A DNA stretch of 55,169 nucleotides from Clostridia bacterium (GCA_017443595.1 JAFSYU010000009.1:1-55169), one strand, 5' to 3'. Numbered from the stretch's first letter, positions 9,780-18,886 are shown. A program made the numbers and translations. The notes: generated by a model not told the origin, from the letters alone.

Positions 9780-10325
9780 TCAGCCGAAATACCTCTTTAA
9801 CAGTCCTGCGAAGGCTTTGCCGTGGCGGGCTTCGTCGCGCGCCATTTCGTGGACGGTGTCATGTATAGCGTCAAGGTTCTGCGCCTTTGCCATCTTTGCA
9901 AGATCGGTCTTGCCCGCCGTCGCGCCGTTTTCCGCAGCGACTCTCAACTCAAGATTCTTTTTGGTGGAATCCGTGACTACCTCGCCTAAAAGCTCCGCGA
10001 ATTTCGCCGCGTGTTCCGCTTCTTCCCAGGCGGCTTTCTCATAGTATGCGCCTATTTCGGCGTAGCCTTCTCTGTAAGCGACTCTCGCCATTGCAAGATA
10101 CATGCCCACCTCGGAGCATTCGCCTTCAAAATTGCTGCGCAGACCCGCGAGTATCTCCGGGTCAACGTCCTTTGCTATGCCGAGAACGTGCTCGGAAGCC
10201 CAGGTCATTTCATTTGATTCTTCTACTTTGAATTTGGATCCGGGAACGCCGCAGAGCGGGCATTTTTCCGGCGGCTCGTTTCCTTCATGAACGTAACCGC
10301 AAACGGGACAGATGAATTTTTTCAT
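9780..10325 (-). CDS. Reverse rubrerythrin (rubredoxin N-terminal, ferritin-like C-terminal)
   Basis: 181 aa. Residues 1-40 are a rubredoxin-type iron site with four cysteines (C6, C9, C22, C25, in CPVCGY and CPLCGV). The rest is a four-helix ferritin-like di-iron domain with [19 protein letters not shown] and [11 protein letters not shown], which carry the ExxH ligands. Rubredoxin-first order is typical of the 'reverse' rubrerythrins of clostridia, which use NAD(P)H-derived electrons to reduce peroxide (family knowledge). A cytoplasmic oxidative-stress role in an anaerobe is expected. Single-gene unit with its own terminator. Confidence 0.92.
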   Translation of the reverse strand: MKKFICPVCGYVHEGNEPPEKCPLCGVPGSKFKVEESNEMTWASEHVLGIAKDVDPEILAGLRSNFEGECSEVGMYLAMARVAYREGYAEIGAYYEKAAWEEAEHAAKFAELLGEVVTDSTKKNLELRVAAENGATAGKTDLAKMAKAQNLDAIHDTVHEMARDEARHGKAFAGLLKRYFG

Positions 10326-10401
10326 AATTTTTTCTCCTTGTATTCTTTTTTATGAATATAACATAAAAGGCGGCAAATGTCAACCGCCTTTTTGTTAATT
10401 A

Positions 10402-12576
10402 TTACCACATATCAAGATTTCTTTCGCAAATAACGTATATAACGTAATCCGGTTTGATCTCTGCAATTTTATCGTAATTCACGTTATAATCCCACATACG
10501 CTGACAGTACATATAGCCGTAATGATCGCATATGAACGGAAACAAGTTTGCGCTGTACGAATCGCGTATCATGATAGCCTTGGGCAGGCTGTCGTCGTTT
10601 ACCGCGGACTCAAGCTCGCCCGCGTAAACCGAGCGGTCTATCGTCTCCGGCTTGTCTGCTATGCCCACGGCTTTGAGTTTGAAAGCCGGGTTTAAGAATT
10701 TCACGTTTTCGGTCACGCCGTAAAGTCCCGCAAACGACGAAAGATCTCCGCCGGGAACGGTTTTCTCCTCCGCTTTGAATAAATTGAGCGAATAAGGCGT
10801 TTGTCCGGACGCCTCCGCTATCGCGCGGTAGCCGAAATACGCGCCGATCTCCGTCCAGTGCGTATCCGTCTGGTAATACAGCTTGTCTATATCCGTATTC
10901 TGCCGCATGACTTCTCTTATGTCAAGGAACTTAACACCGTCAACGCCGGACGCGGCGTCGCGAAACTGATCGAGCCGCGTTGTTTCCGCTTTTTTGCTTT
11001 TGTGCTCTTCAGAGGCGCTTTCCGGATATACGGACAGCGGGTCGGGCGCAGACAAAAAGATTATTTCCGTATCCTTTCCGCTCGCTTCCCTTATCTTAGA
11101 CAGCGTTGATTCAAACCGCCTTGTTATCCGTACAAGCTGTTCCGGTTTATACAGATTCGCGCCGGTGTAATCTTTTACCGTCTCTCCGTAATACAAATTG
11201 GATGAACCGCCCGCGAAAACGCTTTCTTCTGACGACGAGGCTGAAGGGACCGTGCATTTTACGCTGTCCGACTTGCCGTCGGCGCCGGATTCCGCAAAGA
11301 CCGTCAGCTCCTCGTTTTTATTCGCCTTTATCTCCGCTATGAAAAGACCGTTTTTGCCCGCGACCGTAACGCTTGCCGCACCGGATGCGACCGTTACGCT
11401 TACGCCGTCCTCACAAGTCCCGGCAACGAACGCGGAGCCGCTTTGCTTGTACGATACAGCCGTTATTACGGGCGCCGCGGTCACTTTTCCGCCGCCCGCG
11501 TTTTCTATGCGCGCCTCGTATGTGGATATATCCGCGTCGTTTAAAAGCGATACGAGCCTGTCCTCACGGACGATACACACGTTTACGGTCGGCTTTACCG
11601 CGGACATCGCCGCGTGTGAATACGAGAGCGAATTATTATATACCGTGTCCGTGTAAGACGAAGAAAACAGAGGCATAAACAGCGTTCTCTCACCGTCCGG
11701 TATCTGCAAAAGCAGCGCAGATCTTCCTATAAAACAGTTGTATTCATCCTTTAATCCGCATACCGTCAGATTTCCCGAGATCTCTGACGTATAGCGCGAC
11801 GTGAATTTGTTATACGGATAAAAGACGTTTTTATTTTTTATTAGTTTTTCCAGGCCCGCTTCTTTTGCAAGAGCGCCGCCGTCCGAGTATGAGACGGCTA
11901 TTTCTCCGTTATCAAGCTCCGGCAGACCGGAGCGGCGGGAAACGGCGTCCGGCAGCCGTTTTGCAATATCGCGGCAGATAAGATACGCTCCGTATCCGTT
12001 TATTATGTTTTCGGTATTGTTGTAAACGTCGAATTCCGCGTCTTTCAGCGCGTCTTCAAGCAGATAAAAATTATCAAATCCGTATTTGTGTAAATATGCT
12101 TCAAGATCCTCCGCCGCTGTCACGCCGTTTTTGTCTTTTGTTTTGAGCTTGTCACGCAGGACCGTCTGACTGTTCGGTATAACGAAAACGTAAAGTTCGC
12201 AGTTGTCGAGCGCAAGCGCGTCCCGTCTTTCAAACAAATAGTATAAAAATTTTGATTTTGTTTCTTCATCGTAATGAGCCTGTCCCGATATATCCGCGGC
12301 GTAATCGAAATCCGCCGTTTTTGTCGGGAACAGATAACCGTCTCGTCCCGCGGTTATACCCTCTTCCATGACCGCGCCGAAGAGTTTATACGCGGTTTTT
12401 TTGAACGTCAGCATGAAAGGATCCGTAAAAAGACGCGCCGCCGCGTCGGAGGCGGCGGCAAAAACGCCTTCTCCCTCGTATTCGGAGGCGAGCGTCACAG
12501 TCGCTGCGACGGTATACGCTAAAGCGACGGACAAAACAACGGCAAAAATTATTATCGCCGCTTTTTTGGTCTTCAT
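10402..12576 (-). CDS. DHHW/AlgX-type SGNH protein with two SGNH-like halves (A)
   Basis: 724 aa. N-terminal membrane/signal segment (~7-30). The C-terminal half (~455-724) resembles the SGNH-like domain of AlgX/AlgJ and the DHHW family: DTHW (571-574) supplies Asp and His, and RDSYS (Ser672-675 region) supplies the likely nucleophile. The first half (~75-330) repeats the same plan (GRDGYLF, YVFVIPNSQ), but the DTHW position reads TENIINGYGAY and no DSYS was found, so it is probably inactive. A bacterial Ig-like domain lies between (~365-445). AlgX-type enzymes O-acetylate extracellular polysaccharides using an MBOAT membrane partner; none is encoded here. Strong RBS AGGAGGAGG overlaps the upstream spacer, 23 bases after the paralog's stop. 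Confidence 0.82.
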   Translation of the reverse strand: MKTKKAAIIIFAVVLSVALAYTVAATVTLASEYEGEGVFAAASDAAARLFTDPFMLTFKKTAYKLFGAVMEEGITAGRDGYLFPTKTADFDYAADISGQAHYDEETKSKFLYYLFERRDALALDNCELYVFVIPNSQTVLRDKLKTKDKNGVTAAEDLEAYLHKYGFDNFYLLEDALKDAEFDVYNNTENIINGYGAYLICRDIAKRLPDAVSRRSGLPELDNGEIAVSYSDGGALAKEAGLEKLIKNKNVFYPYNKFTSRYTSEISGNLTVCGLKDEYNCFIGRSALLLQIPDGERTLFMPLFSSSYTDTVYNNSLSYSHAAMSAVKPTVNVCIVREDRLVSLLNDADISTYEARIENAGGGKVTAAPVITAVSYKQSGSAFVAGTCEDGVSVTVASGAASVTVAGKNGLFIAEIKANKNEELTVFAESGADGKSDSVKCTVPSASSSEESVFAGGSSNLYYGETVKDYTGANLYKPEQLVRITRRFESTLSKIREASGKDTEIIFLSAPDPLSVYPESASEEHKSKKAETTRLDQFRDAASGVDGVKFLDIREVMRQNTDIDKLYYQTDTHWTEIGAYFGYRAIAEASGQTPYSLNLFKAEEKTVPGGDLSSFAGLYGVTENVKFLNPAFKLKAVGIADKPETIDRSVYAGELESAVNDDSLPKAIMIRDSYSANLFPFICDHYGYMYCQRMWDYNVNYDKIAEIKPDYVIYVICERNLDMW

Positions 12577-12599
12577 ATCCGCCTCCTCCTTTCATTTTA

Positions 12600-14711
12600 T
12601 CATAAGCTGCTTAAACTTCTTTCAACACGCTCTATTATTATATAATCCGGCTGCATTTCTTTTATCAGGTCATAGTCTTCCGGATATTCCCACATGGTAT
12701 AAAAAACGCTGCAGCTGAATTTTTCCGCTAAAAACGACATGAGATTTGTGGAAAAGCTGTCACGGAACATTATCATAGTGGGCAGGTCTTTGTTATCTAT
12801 TCTGAATTCGTGCCGGTCTGAAAACCACGCGTTTGCAAAATTCATTGAATAGTCTTTGCTTATGCCGCTTTTGAATCCGGCTTTCGGGCGCACGTAAACG
12901 CCGTTTTCGGTCACGGCGTTAAGATCGACTTCAAGGAAATTCGCCATATCTCCGCCCGGCACCGTTTTTGTAAACACGTCAAAATCTTCAAGCGGATCGG
13001 GCGCGGCGGCGGGAAAATCAACGCTTATAACGTCCATTATCCGCCGGTAAGCGTAATAAGCGCCAAGCTCGTTCCAGTGTGTGTCGGTTTTATTATACAG
13101 ACGGTACGGCGCGGTCTCTTTCGCCTCTAAAAGTGGTGTGCGCAGATCAAGAAACGTCAGCTTGTCACTGTCCCTGAACGCTTCGATAAGCTGGGTAAGA
13201 CGCGTCACGTCGCTTTGCTCTGACGCAATACTGTCCGGCGCCGTTTCCGGATATATGCTCAGATGATTGGGCGGTATGACGTATATTATCTTCGTGTTCG
13301 GGGATACCGCGTGTATCGCGTCCGCTTTTGCGGAAAGATAACTTACGTACTGCCCGACTGTCTGTTCGGACAGAACCGACGCTCCGGTAAAGTCCGGCAC
13401 CGTTTCCCGATAATGTAAATGTCCGTCCTTGCCTATTACAACGCCTTTGCTGCCGTTGTCATCGGAATATTCCGCTTCAAGTCTTACCGCGGCGCTTTCC
13501 GCTTTACCGTACGTTTTGCTTTTTATTTCAAGCGGCGTGTATTCCGTATCCGTATATATCGGTATCTCTATTACAAAATCTCCGTCTTTTGTATAAACGC
13601 TTGTTTTTTCTTTGCCTGCTGTGACTGTAACGGCGCTTTCCGGCTCGGCTTTGCCGAATATCACAAAATGCTCCGCGTCAGAGTACGCCGTGGCTTTTAT
13701 GACCGGTTCGGCGGACGTTTTTTCGTTTATTTCAACGCTCTGCTGTTCCGTCGGCAGGGCAGATATTTCATCCTCGTTTATTATTATTACGGCAAATCCG
13801 GGATCCGCGCGGTCCGTCACCACCTCGTCAACCGAATAGCCGCGGCGGAAAACGCTTAAAGCGGATGACGCGGAAAAGAATTTACGGCAGCCTGACGACA
13901 CGTCCGTTTCAAATATCATAAACGAAGGATAATCAAAACCTTTTTCGCGGTATGCGTCAGGCAGCTCCGTCGCCTCCGTCGCTTCGTAATCAAAACCGGC
14001 GTCTTTATACAAAACCGTTTTTTCTTTGAGCGTTACGGTACGGTTCGGCACGGTGATCCCGGTAATATTTCTGTATTCCCGCGTCATCGGATAAGATATA
14101 TCCTCCGTTATTTCCGTTCCATAGTCTGATATTTCATATATTTTTATATTCTTTTTGTATTTTTCGTTTATATGGCGCGCCGTCTGCTCAAACAGTCTGT
14201 AACCTCCAACGTCGTTCAGACCGTCTGAGGCGGTGTGATAAAGTTGTTCGCTGTTTTTTATCGCATCAAAATAAGCAAAAACGTTTATCACGTCCTCGCC
14301 CGCGCCGGAGAGTGCGTCGTAAAGCTGCGTATACCGTCTTGTTTCGGAATATCTGACGGCTGTGTTTTCCGGCAGTTTTTCCCGGTAAACGGATATTTTT
14401 GACGGAACGAAAACAAAGACCGTATCGCATCCCCGCTCTGAAAACTGTTTTGATATATCCTTGAGCGCGGACACGTATCCCGACAGCTCTTTTTCGGAAA
14501 AAAGATCGTCCGCGCAAAAATCGGACAGCGCGTGAGTTTTTTCTTTATAAGCGCTGAACAAAAACCCGCCTGAGCCGGCTATGACCGCGTCTTTGCCGTT
14601 GTAATCTTTGACCTTCGGCACACTTTTGTATATAGGCAGAGCAAACGCCAAAACGGCGAGCACTGCGGAAACAAATATACAAATGAGTCCGGCAAGTCTG
14701 CTTTTACTCAT
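12600..14711 (-). CDS. DHHW/AlgX-type SGNH protein with two SGNH-like halves (B)
   Basis: 703 aa, paralog of the next gene downstream. Membrane anchor at ~8-28. Catalytic C-terminal half: GKDGHLHY (~427), YVIPPNHLSIYPE, DTHWNELGAY (543-552) and FRDSFS (nucleophile Ser in 651-654). The N-terminal half has the matching FVFVPSKISVYRE and TASDGLNDVGGYR (160-172), where DTHWNELGAY has decayed to SDGLNDVGGY, so Asp-His is lost. An Ig-like middle domain spans ~335-410. The start codon overlaps thiI by 8 bases, implying cotranscription. Predicted extracytoplasmic acyl- or acetyl-transfer or esterase role; the substrate cannot be read from sequence. Confidence 0.82.
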   Translation of the reverse strand: MSKSRLAGLICIFVSAVLAVLAFALPIYKSVPKVKDYNGKDAVIAGSGGFLFSAYKEKTHALSDFCADDLFSEKELSGYVSALKDISKQFSERGCDTVFVFVPSKISVYREKLPENTAVRYSETRRYTQLYDALSGAGEDVINVFAYFDAIKNSEQLYHTASDGLNDVGGYRLFEQTARHINEKYKKNIKIYEISDYGTEITEDISYPMTREYRNITGITVPNRTVTLKEKTVLYKDAGFDYEATEATELPDAYREKGFDYPSFMIFETDVSSGCRKFFSASSALSVFRRGYSVDEVVTDRADPGFAVIIINEDEISALPTEQQSVEINEKTSAEPVIKATAYSDAEHFVIFGKAEPESAVTVTAGKEKTSVYTKDGDFVIEIPIYTDTEYTPLEIKSKTYGKAESAAVRLEAEYSDDNGSKGVVIGKDGHLHYRETVPDFTGASVLSEQTVGQYVSYLSAKADAIHAVSPNTKIIYVIPPNHLSIYPETAPDSIASEQSDVTRLTQLIEAFRDSDKLTFLDLRTPLLEAKETAPYRLYNKTDTHWNELGAYYAYRRIMDVISVDFPAAAPDPLEDFDVFTKTVPGGDMANFLEVDLNAVTENGVYVRPKAGFKSGISKDYSMNFANAWFSDRHEFRIDNKDLPTMIMFRDSFSTNLMSFLAEKFSCSVFYTMWEYPEDYDLIKEMQPDYIIIERVERSLSSL

Positions 14712-15888
14712 AAACGCTTTCCTTTATCCATTCCTGCTTACGCGCCGCATACGCGCGCTCAACAAGCCCTTCAACGTCAACGCGCGCTTCCTCGCATAAA
14801 ACTTTTTCAAGCACCGGCTTTGTCTTGGGGTGACGCGGCGTGAATACCGTGCAGCAGTCTTCAAACGGCAGAACGGACGTATCGTAGCTGCCTATCTGTC
14901 GCGCGCGCGTTATTATTTCTTCTTTATCAAGTCCTATGCACGGACGGAAAACGGGAATGCTGACCGTGCTGTTCGTAACTCTTAACGCCGCGGTCGTCTG
15001 AGACGCAACCTGACCGACGCTTTCGCCGGTGACAAGCGCGCCGCATTCACGCTCGTTTGCGATCTTTTCCGCTATCCTCATCATAAAGCGGCGCAGAAGT
15101 ATGGTAAAATATTCTTCCTCGCAGTTTTTCATGAGCGCTTCCTGTATCTCCGTCACGGAAACGGTGTGGAAGCAGACCGCGCCGTTGTATCCGGCTAAAA
15201 TACGCACAAGGTCTTTTACCTTTTCAAGCGCCTGCTCGCTCGTGTAAGGGAACGATTCAAAATGAAGAGCCTCCAGCTTTACGCCGCGGCGGCAGATCAT
15301 ATGTCCGGCCACCGGAGAATCTATACCGCCGGAGAGAAGCAGGAGCGCTTTGCCGTTAGTCGTTACGGGCATACCGCCCGCGCCTTTTTCCTGGCCGCCG
15401 GAGATGAACGCTTTTTCGTCTCTTATCTCAACGCGCACCGTGACCTCCGGGTCGTGCACGTCGACTTTCACGCGCGGGCACGCTTCAAGTATCGCGCCGC
15501 CCACGTTTGCGGCTATCTCGGGCGAGGAGAGCGGAAAGCTCTTGTCCGCGCGCCTGCCGTCAGCTTTAAAAGTCTTCGCGCCGCCTAAAAGGACCGGCGC
15601 AAGCTCCGCCGCCGTCTTTTCTATCGCCGCCATATCTTTTTCGGTCTCGTACGCGCGGCAAAGCGCAATTATACCGAATATCTTTTTACAGGTCTCGTAA
15701 GCCGCGTCCATATCGCAGCCGTCCTCAGCCGCCTCAACGCAGATCGTGCTCTGAGATTTAAAAACGTTGAATTTGCCGTACGGCTTTATCCTGTATCTCA
15801 CCTGGCGCAGAAGCGTGTTTTCAAAATACGCTCTGTTCGCGCCTTTTAACGTTATCTCACCGAATTTTAAAAGAATGGAGTAATTCAT
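14704..15888 (-). CDS. thiI: tRNA 4-thiouridine sulfurtransferase ThiI
   Basis: 394 aa. ThiI adenylates U8 of tRNA and transfers persulfide sulfur to make s4U; in many bacteria it also supplies sulfur for thiamine. Domain order: N-terminal ferredoxin-like plus THUMP (~1-165), then a PP-loop ATP-pyrophosphatase with LSGGIDSPVAGH (~185-196). The C-terminal part has FEDCCTVFTP (~345), which includes a candidate catalytic Cys. There is no C-terminal rhodanese domain, usual for Firmicutes. The cysteine desulfurase that normally sits next to thiI in this phylum is absent here. RBS AAAGGA before ATG 15888; the downstream gene starts inside its last codons. Confidence 0.95.
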   Translation of the reverse strand: MNYSILLKFGEITLKGANRAYFENTLLRQVRYRIKPYGKFNVFKSQSTICVEAAEDGCDMDAAYETCKKIFGIIALCRAYETEKDMAAIEKTAAELAPVLLGGAKTFKADGRRADKSFPLSSPEIAANVGGAILEACPRVKVDVHDPEVTVRVEIRDEKAFISGGQEKGAGGMPVTTNGKALLLLSGGIDSPVAGHMICRRGVKLEALHFESFPYTSEQALEKVKDLVRILAGYNGAVCFHTVSVTEIQEALMKNCEEEYFTILLRRFMMRIAEKIANERECGALVTGESVGQVASQTTAALRVTNSTVSIPVFRPCIGLDKEEIITRARQIGSYDTSVLPFEDCCTVFTPRHPKTKPVLEKVLCEEARVDVEGLVERAYAARKQEWIKESVYE

Positions 15889-15988
15889 TTTGCCTGTCCT
15901 TTTTTTATATTAAATTCATTTTATCACATTTTTTTAAAAAACGCAACGGGTTTAAGGAAATAATGTAAAATAATCTGAAAACGGGGAC

Positions 15989-16015
15989 AAATTAAAAATT
16001 CTGAATTTTTAATTT
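15989..16015. repeat. AT-rich perfect palindrome upstream of spoIIR
   Basis: AAATTAAAAATTC, one base, then GAATTTTTAATTT: 13 perfect pairs. It lies in the divergent thiI-spoIIR gap, just upstream of the candidate forespore promoter. It resembles the GAATTAAGAATTC boundary motif of the repeat islands and may be a decayed repeat end or an operator. Confidence 0.55.
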
Positions 16016-16016
16016 T

Positions 16017-16046
16017 GCATAAGTTTTCTTTTTTTCGCCCATAATA
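16017..16046 (+). promoter_or_regulatory. Candidate forespore sigma (F/G) promoter of spoIIR
   Basis: GCATA (16017-16021), exactly 18 bases, CATAATA (16040-16046). This fits the sigma-G consensus GHATR-N18-CATNHTA, which overlaps that of sigma-F. spoIIR is a known sigma-F target in Bacillus and Clostridium. No sigma-A promoter was seen in the same gap. Confidence 0.5.
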
Positions 16047-16068
16047 CGAAAAAAAGGAGAAAAACAAA

Positions 16069-16677
16069 ATGAAATTCAGAGCGCTTATAATATTTACTTC
16101 GCTTGTTTTACTTATGACCGTATGCAGCGCGGCGCTCCCGGTAAACGGAGAGGTAGGGTTGTATGACAAGCTGATACGGCTGCACGTCCTGGCAAATTCC
16201 GACAGTGAGGAGGACCAGGCGCTTAAGCTGAAAGTGCGCGACGCCGTGCTTGCATACACGGAAGACATCGTCTCGGGCTGCAAAGACGTGACACAGGCAA
16301 AAGCAGCAATAGAGAACAGCAAAAACGAAATACAAAAAGTATGCGAAAAAACGGTAGAAGACGAGGGGTATGACTATCCCGTTTCAATTCAGCTCGGCAT
16401 GGAGAAATATCCGGAAAAAAGCTACGGTTCCGTTACCTTGCCGTCCGGGGATTATTATTCCGTGCGAGTTATGATAGGAGAAGCGGAGGGGCACAACTGG
16501 TGGTGCGTTCTTTTTCCGCCGCTGTGCGTCGGAGCCGCGAAAGACGGGCGCGCCGTTATGAAAGAAGCGGGGCTTACGAAAAACGAAGTTGACGTTTTAA
16601 CTGAAAACGACGGCGACAAATACGTTTTAAAATTCCGCATTATTGAGTTTTTCCGCCGCGCTTTTTCCTCTAAATAA
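16069..16677 (+). CDS. spoIIR: Stage II sporulation protein R
   Basis: 202 aa. SpoIIR is secreted from the forespore and triggers SpoIIGA to cleave pro-sigma-E in the mother cell. Signal peptide 1-25 (FRALIIFTSLVLLMTVCSAA). Family signatures: RLHVLANSDSEEDQALKLKVRDAV (~43-66; cited in part) and GHNWWCVLFPPLC (~142-154). RBS AAAGGAGA 9 bases before the ATG. Its presence is the main evidence that the organism forms endospores. Divergent from thiI. Confidence 0.95.
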   Translation: MKFRALIIFTSLVLLMTVCSAALPVNGEVGLYDKLIRLHVLANSDSEEDQALKLKVRDAVLAYTEDIVSGCKDVTQAKAAIENSKNEIQKVCEKTVEDEGYDYPVSIQLGMEKYPEKSYGSVTLPSGDYYSVRVMIGEAEGHNWWCVLFPPLCVGAAKDGRAVMKEAGLTKNEVDVLTENDGDKYVLKFRIIEFFRRAFSSK

Positions 16678-16709
16678 CAAATTTTTTCAAAAAATATTAT
16701 AAAAAATTC

Positions 16710-16737
16710 TTGTTTTTACCTTTTTTTGTGATATAAT
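16710..16737 (+). promoter_or_regulatory. pfkA sigma-A promoter
   Basis: TTGTTT (16710-16715), 16-base spacer, TATAAT (16732-16737), ~35 bases before the pfkA ATG. Confidence 0.7.
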
Positions 16738-16771
16738 ATACGGGAAATTTCACAAAAAAGGTGATAAAAAA

Positions 16772-17833
16772 ATGGCAGGATTTAAAAGAATAGGCGTACT
16801 TACATCCGGCGGAGACGCTCCCGGAATGAACGCGGCGGTCCGCGCCGTAACACGCGCCGCGCTTTTATGCGGCGTTGAGGTAATGGGCATTTACGGCGGC
16901 TATCAGGGACTGATGGACGACGAGATGAAACTGTTTCACAGTAGCGACGTGTCCGGTATAATCTCACGCGGCGGCACGATCCTTTATTCGGCAAGAGCGC
17001 TTGAATTCAAAACGGAAGAAGGCATGGCAAAAGCCATAGCCGTGTGCAAGAAGAACCGCATAGACGGTATTATAGCCATAGGCGGCGACGGCACGTTCCG
17101 CGGCGCTACGGACTTATCCGTGCGCGGCATACCCACAGTCGGCATACCCGGAACGATAGATAACGATATTTCGTCTACCGACTACACCATAGGCTTTGAC
17201 ACTGCCATGAATACCGTTATAGATCTTATAGACAAGCTGCGCGACACGTGCGAATCCCACGCGCGCTGCAACGTTGTTGAGGTCATGGGACGCGGCGCCG
17301 GCGATATAGCCATACAAAGCGGTCTTGCGACCGGAGCTATCGCAATAGCGGTAAGAGAGATCCCGTTTGACGAGGAAGCCGCGATAGAGCGCATAAAAGC
17401 CGCGCGCGCCGCCGGCAAACGCAACTTTATAGTGGTTGTTGCCGAGGGCAAGGAAAACTACGCGGAAGGCTTTACAAAGCGCATACAGGAGCTTACCGGC
17501 GTTGAAAGCCGCTTTACAAGGCTCGGCCACGTACAGCGCGGCGGCAACCCCACTCTGCGCGACAGAGTGACCGCTTCCATAATGGGACAGTTTGCCGTTG
17601 ACAAGCTGTTTGAAGGTCAGTCCGACATCGTCGTATGCGAGCGCAACAGCAAAATAGTTGCCATGAACATAGGCTTTGCGTTAAACGTTGACAAAATGTT
17701 CAAAGGCAAGCTGACGGATGAGGACAAAGCAAAAATATCGCCCGAAGATCTGGCCAAAATGGAAGAGATCTGCGCGGAACGCCAGGCGAAAAAGATGTTC
17801 TTGTATAACACCGCAAGGATCACCTGCGTGTGA
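16772..17833 (+). CDS. pfkA: 6-phosphofructokinase
   Basis: 353 aa. Phosphorylates fructose 6-phosphate to fructose 1,6-bisphosphate, the committed step of glycolysis. Motifs: LTSGGDAPGMNAAVRA (~9-24), IGGDGTFRGA (~109-118), GIPGTIDND (~130-138) with the catalytic Asp, GFDTAMNT, and EVMGRGAGDIA. Gly rather than Asp after GGD fits an ATP-dependent rather than PPi-dependent enzyme. It is ~30 residues longer than the 320-residue bacterial form, mostly as a charged C-terminal tail (DEDKAKISPEDLAKMEE). RBS GGTG 8 bases before the ATG. Monocistronic, ending in a bidirectional terminator. Confidence 0.96.
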   Translation: MAGFKRIGVLTSGGDAPGMNAAVRAVTRAALLCGVEVMGIYGGYQGLMDDEMKLFHSSDVSGIISRGGTILYSARALEFKTEEGMAKAIAVCKKNRIDGIIAIGGDGTFRGATDLSVRGIPTVGIPGTIDNDISSTDYTIGFDTAMNTVIDLIDKLRDTCESHARCNVVEVMGRGAGDIAIQSGLATGAIAIAVREIPFDEEAAIERIKAARAAGKRNFIVVVAEGKENYAEGFTKRIQELTGVESRFTRLGHVQRGGNPTLRDRVTASIMGQFAVDKLFEGQSDIVVCERNSKIVAMNIGFALNVDKMFKGKLTDEDKAKISPEDLAKMEEICAERQAKKMFLYNTARITCV

Positions 17834-17853
17834 TATTTATAACGAAATAAAAA

Positions 17854-17879
17854 ACGGACGTTTGCGCGTCCGTTTTTTT
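17854..17879 (+). terminator. Bidirectional terminator between pfkA and zinc-ribbon gene
   Basis: ACGGACG, loop TTTGCG, CGTCCGT followed by seven T on the plus strand, and an A-run on the left flank that gives a T-run on the minus strand. It serves the convergent pfkA and the zinc-ribbon gene at 17891. Confidence 0.88.
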
Positions 17880-17890
17880 GATACTCAAAC

Positions 17891-18364
17891 TTAGAAATCG
17901 ATCAGACTTGATGCGTTGTTCAAGGCTCCGCCGATAGCTGCGACGATCACAACAATGAAATAGATCACCCAGAATACCATGTAGAGTATGCTGAATACGA
18001 GGCCTAACGTGCCGAGGATCTTACCGACTTTTGCTTTGCCGGATATAACTCCGCCTGCCGCCTGGAACTGTTTTACCTTGTTCATGCAGATGATAGCGCA
18101 GATAAGTCCGCCTATACCTGTCCAGCAAAGCGCCAGCGCGAGTATACCCGTTATAAGTATGGGCGTGGAGTTGAGGTCGGCTGCCGGCTGTACGGGGGTG
18201 TACTGCGGTTCAGCCTGAACGTATTGCGGCTGTACCGGTTCCTGCTGTACCGGTTCCTGTTGTATCGGTTCCTGTTGTATGGGTTCCTGCTGTACGGGAG
18301 CGCCGCACTCCGTGCAGAAAGCTGATCCGTCAGCTATCTCTGCTCCGCAATTTTTACAATACAT
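17891..18364 (-). CDS. Zinc-ribbon membrane protein A
   Basis: 157 aa. An N-terminal zinc ribbon (CKNCG and CTECG, residues 3-21), a Gln/Glu/Pro linker with four QEPxQ repeats (QEPIQ, QEPVQ), then two hydrophobic segments (~67-95 and ~118-150) separated by a basic, Gly/Lys-rich loop. The layout matches small DUF4190-like membrane proteins common in Firmicutes; function unknown. Paralog of the next gene upstream, which lacks the QEP repeats. RBS AGAGGT upstream of the ATG. Confidence 0.8.
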   Translation of the reverse strand: MYCKNCGAEIADGSAFCTECGAPVQQEPIQQEPIQQEPVQQEPVQPQYVQAEPQYTPVQPAADLNSTPILITGILALALCWTGIGGLICAIICMNKVKQFQAAGGVISGKAKVGKILGTLGLVFSILYMVFWVIYFIVVIVAAIGGALNNASSLIDF

Positions 18365-18449
18365 ATGTACCTCTTTCCGACGGGGATGCCGTCAATTATT
18401 TTTATTATGAAAGCCTTGCGGCAAACATACGTTTTTTGATACCGTTTTA

Positions 18450-18866
18450 TCAATAATTAAAATTGTACGATAAAAGACCCGCTATCATTGTAAAGACTAC
18501 CGTTCCGTATACCGCAAACAGGATGCACAAATAAACGGTGACGTATACGCAGGTCGCTATGCTGAGCGCGAGACCGACTATGCTTAATATCCTGCCGACC
18601 TTTGCAATACCCGTAAGAGCCCCGCCGGCGGCGATATAGGCTTTTACCTTTTTAAAGCATATAATGGCGCAAACAAGTCCGCCTATCCCGGCTAAAGCGA
18701 TGGACAGTATGCCTAAAACAAGTATCGGCGCGGCGTCGGGCACGGGGTCTTTTACCGGCTGCGCGACCGGAATATACCGCTCCTCACGGTCATTTGTCCG
18801 CGCTCCGCACTCGGTACAGAATACCGCGTTATCCGGGATCTGTGATCCGCATTTTTTACAATACAT
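18450..18866 (-). CDS. Zinc-ribbon membrane protein B
   Basis: 138 aa, paralog of the 157-aa protein. Zinc ribbon CKKCG and CTECG (3-21), a short charged linker, then hydrophobic segments at ~48-75 and ~95-135, with the same loop (GIAKVGRILSIVGLALS against GKAKVGKILGTLGLVFS). No enzyme signature. It starts 20 bases after the stop of the Cys-hydrolase gene, so it could be the tail of that operon. Confidence 0.78.
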   Translation of the reverse strand: MYCKKCGSQIPDNAVFCTECGARTNDREERYIPVAQPVKDPVPDAAPILVLGILSIALAGIGGLVCAIICFKKVKAYIAAGGALTGIAKVGRILSIVGLALSIATCVYVTVYLCILFAVYGTVVFTMIAGLLSYNFNY

Positions 18867-18886
18867 AACCGTCTCCTTATATAATA

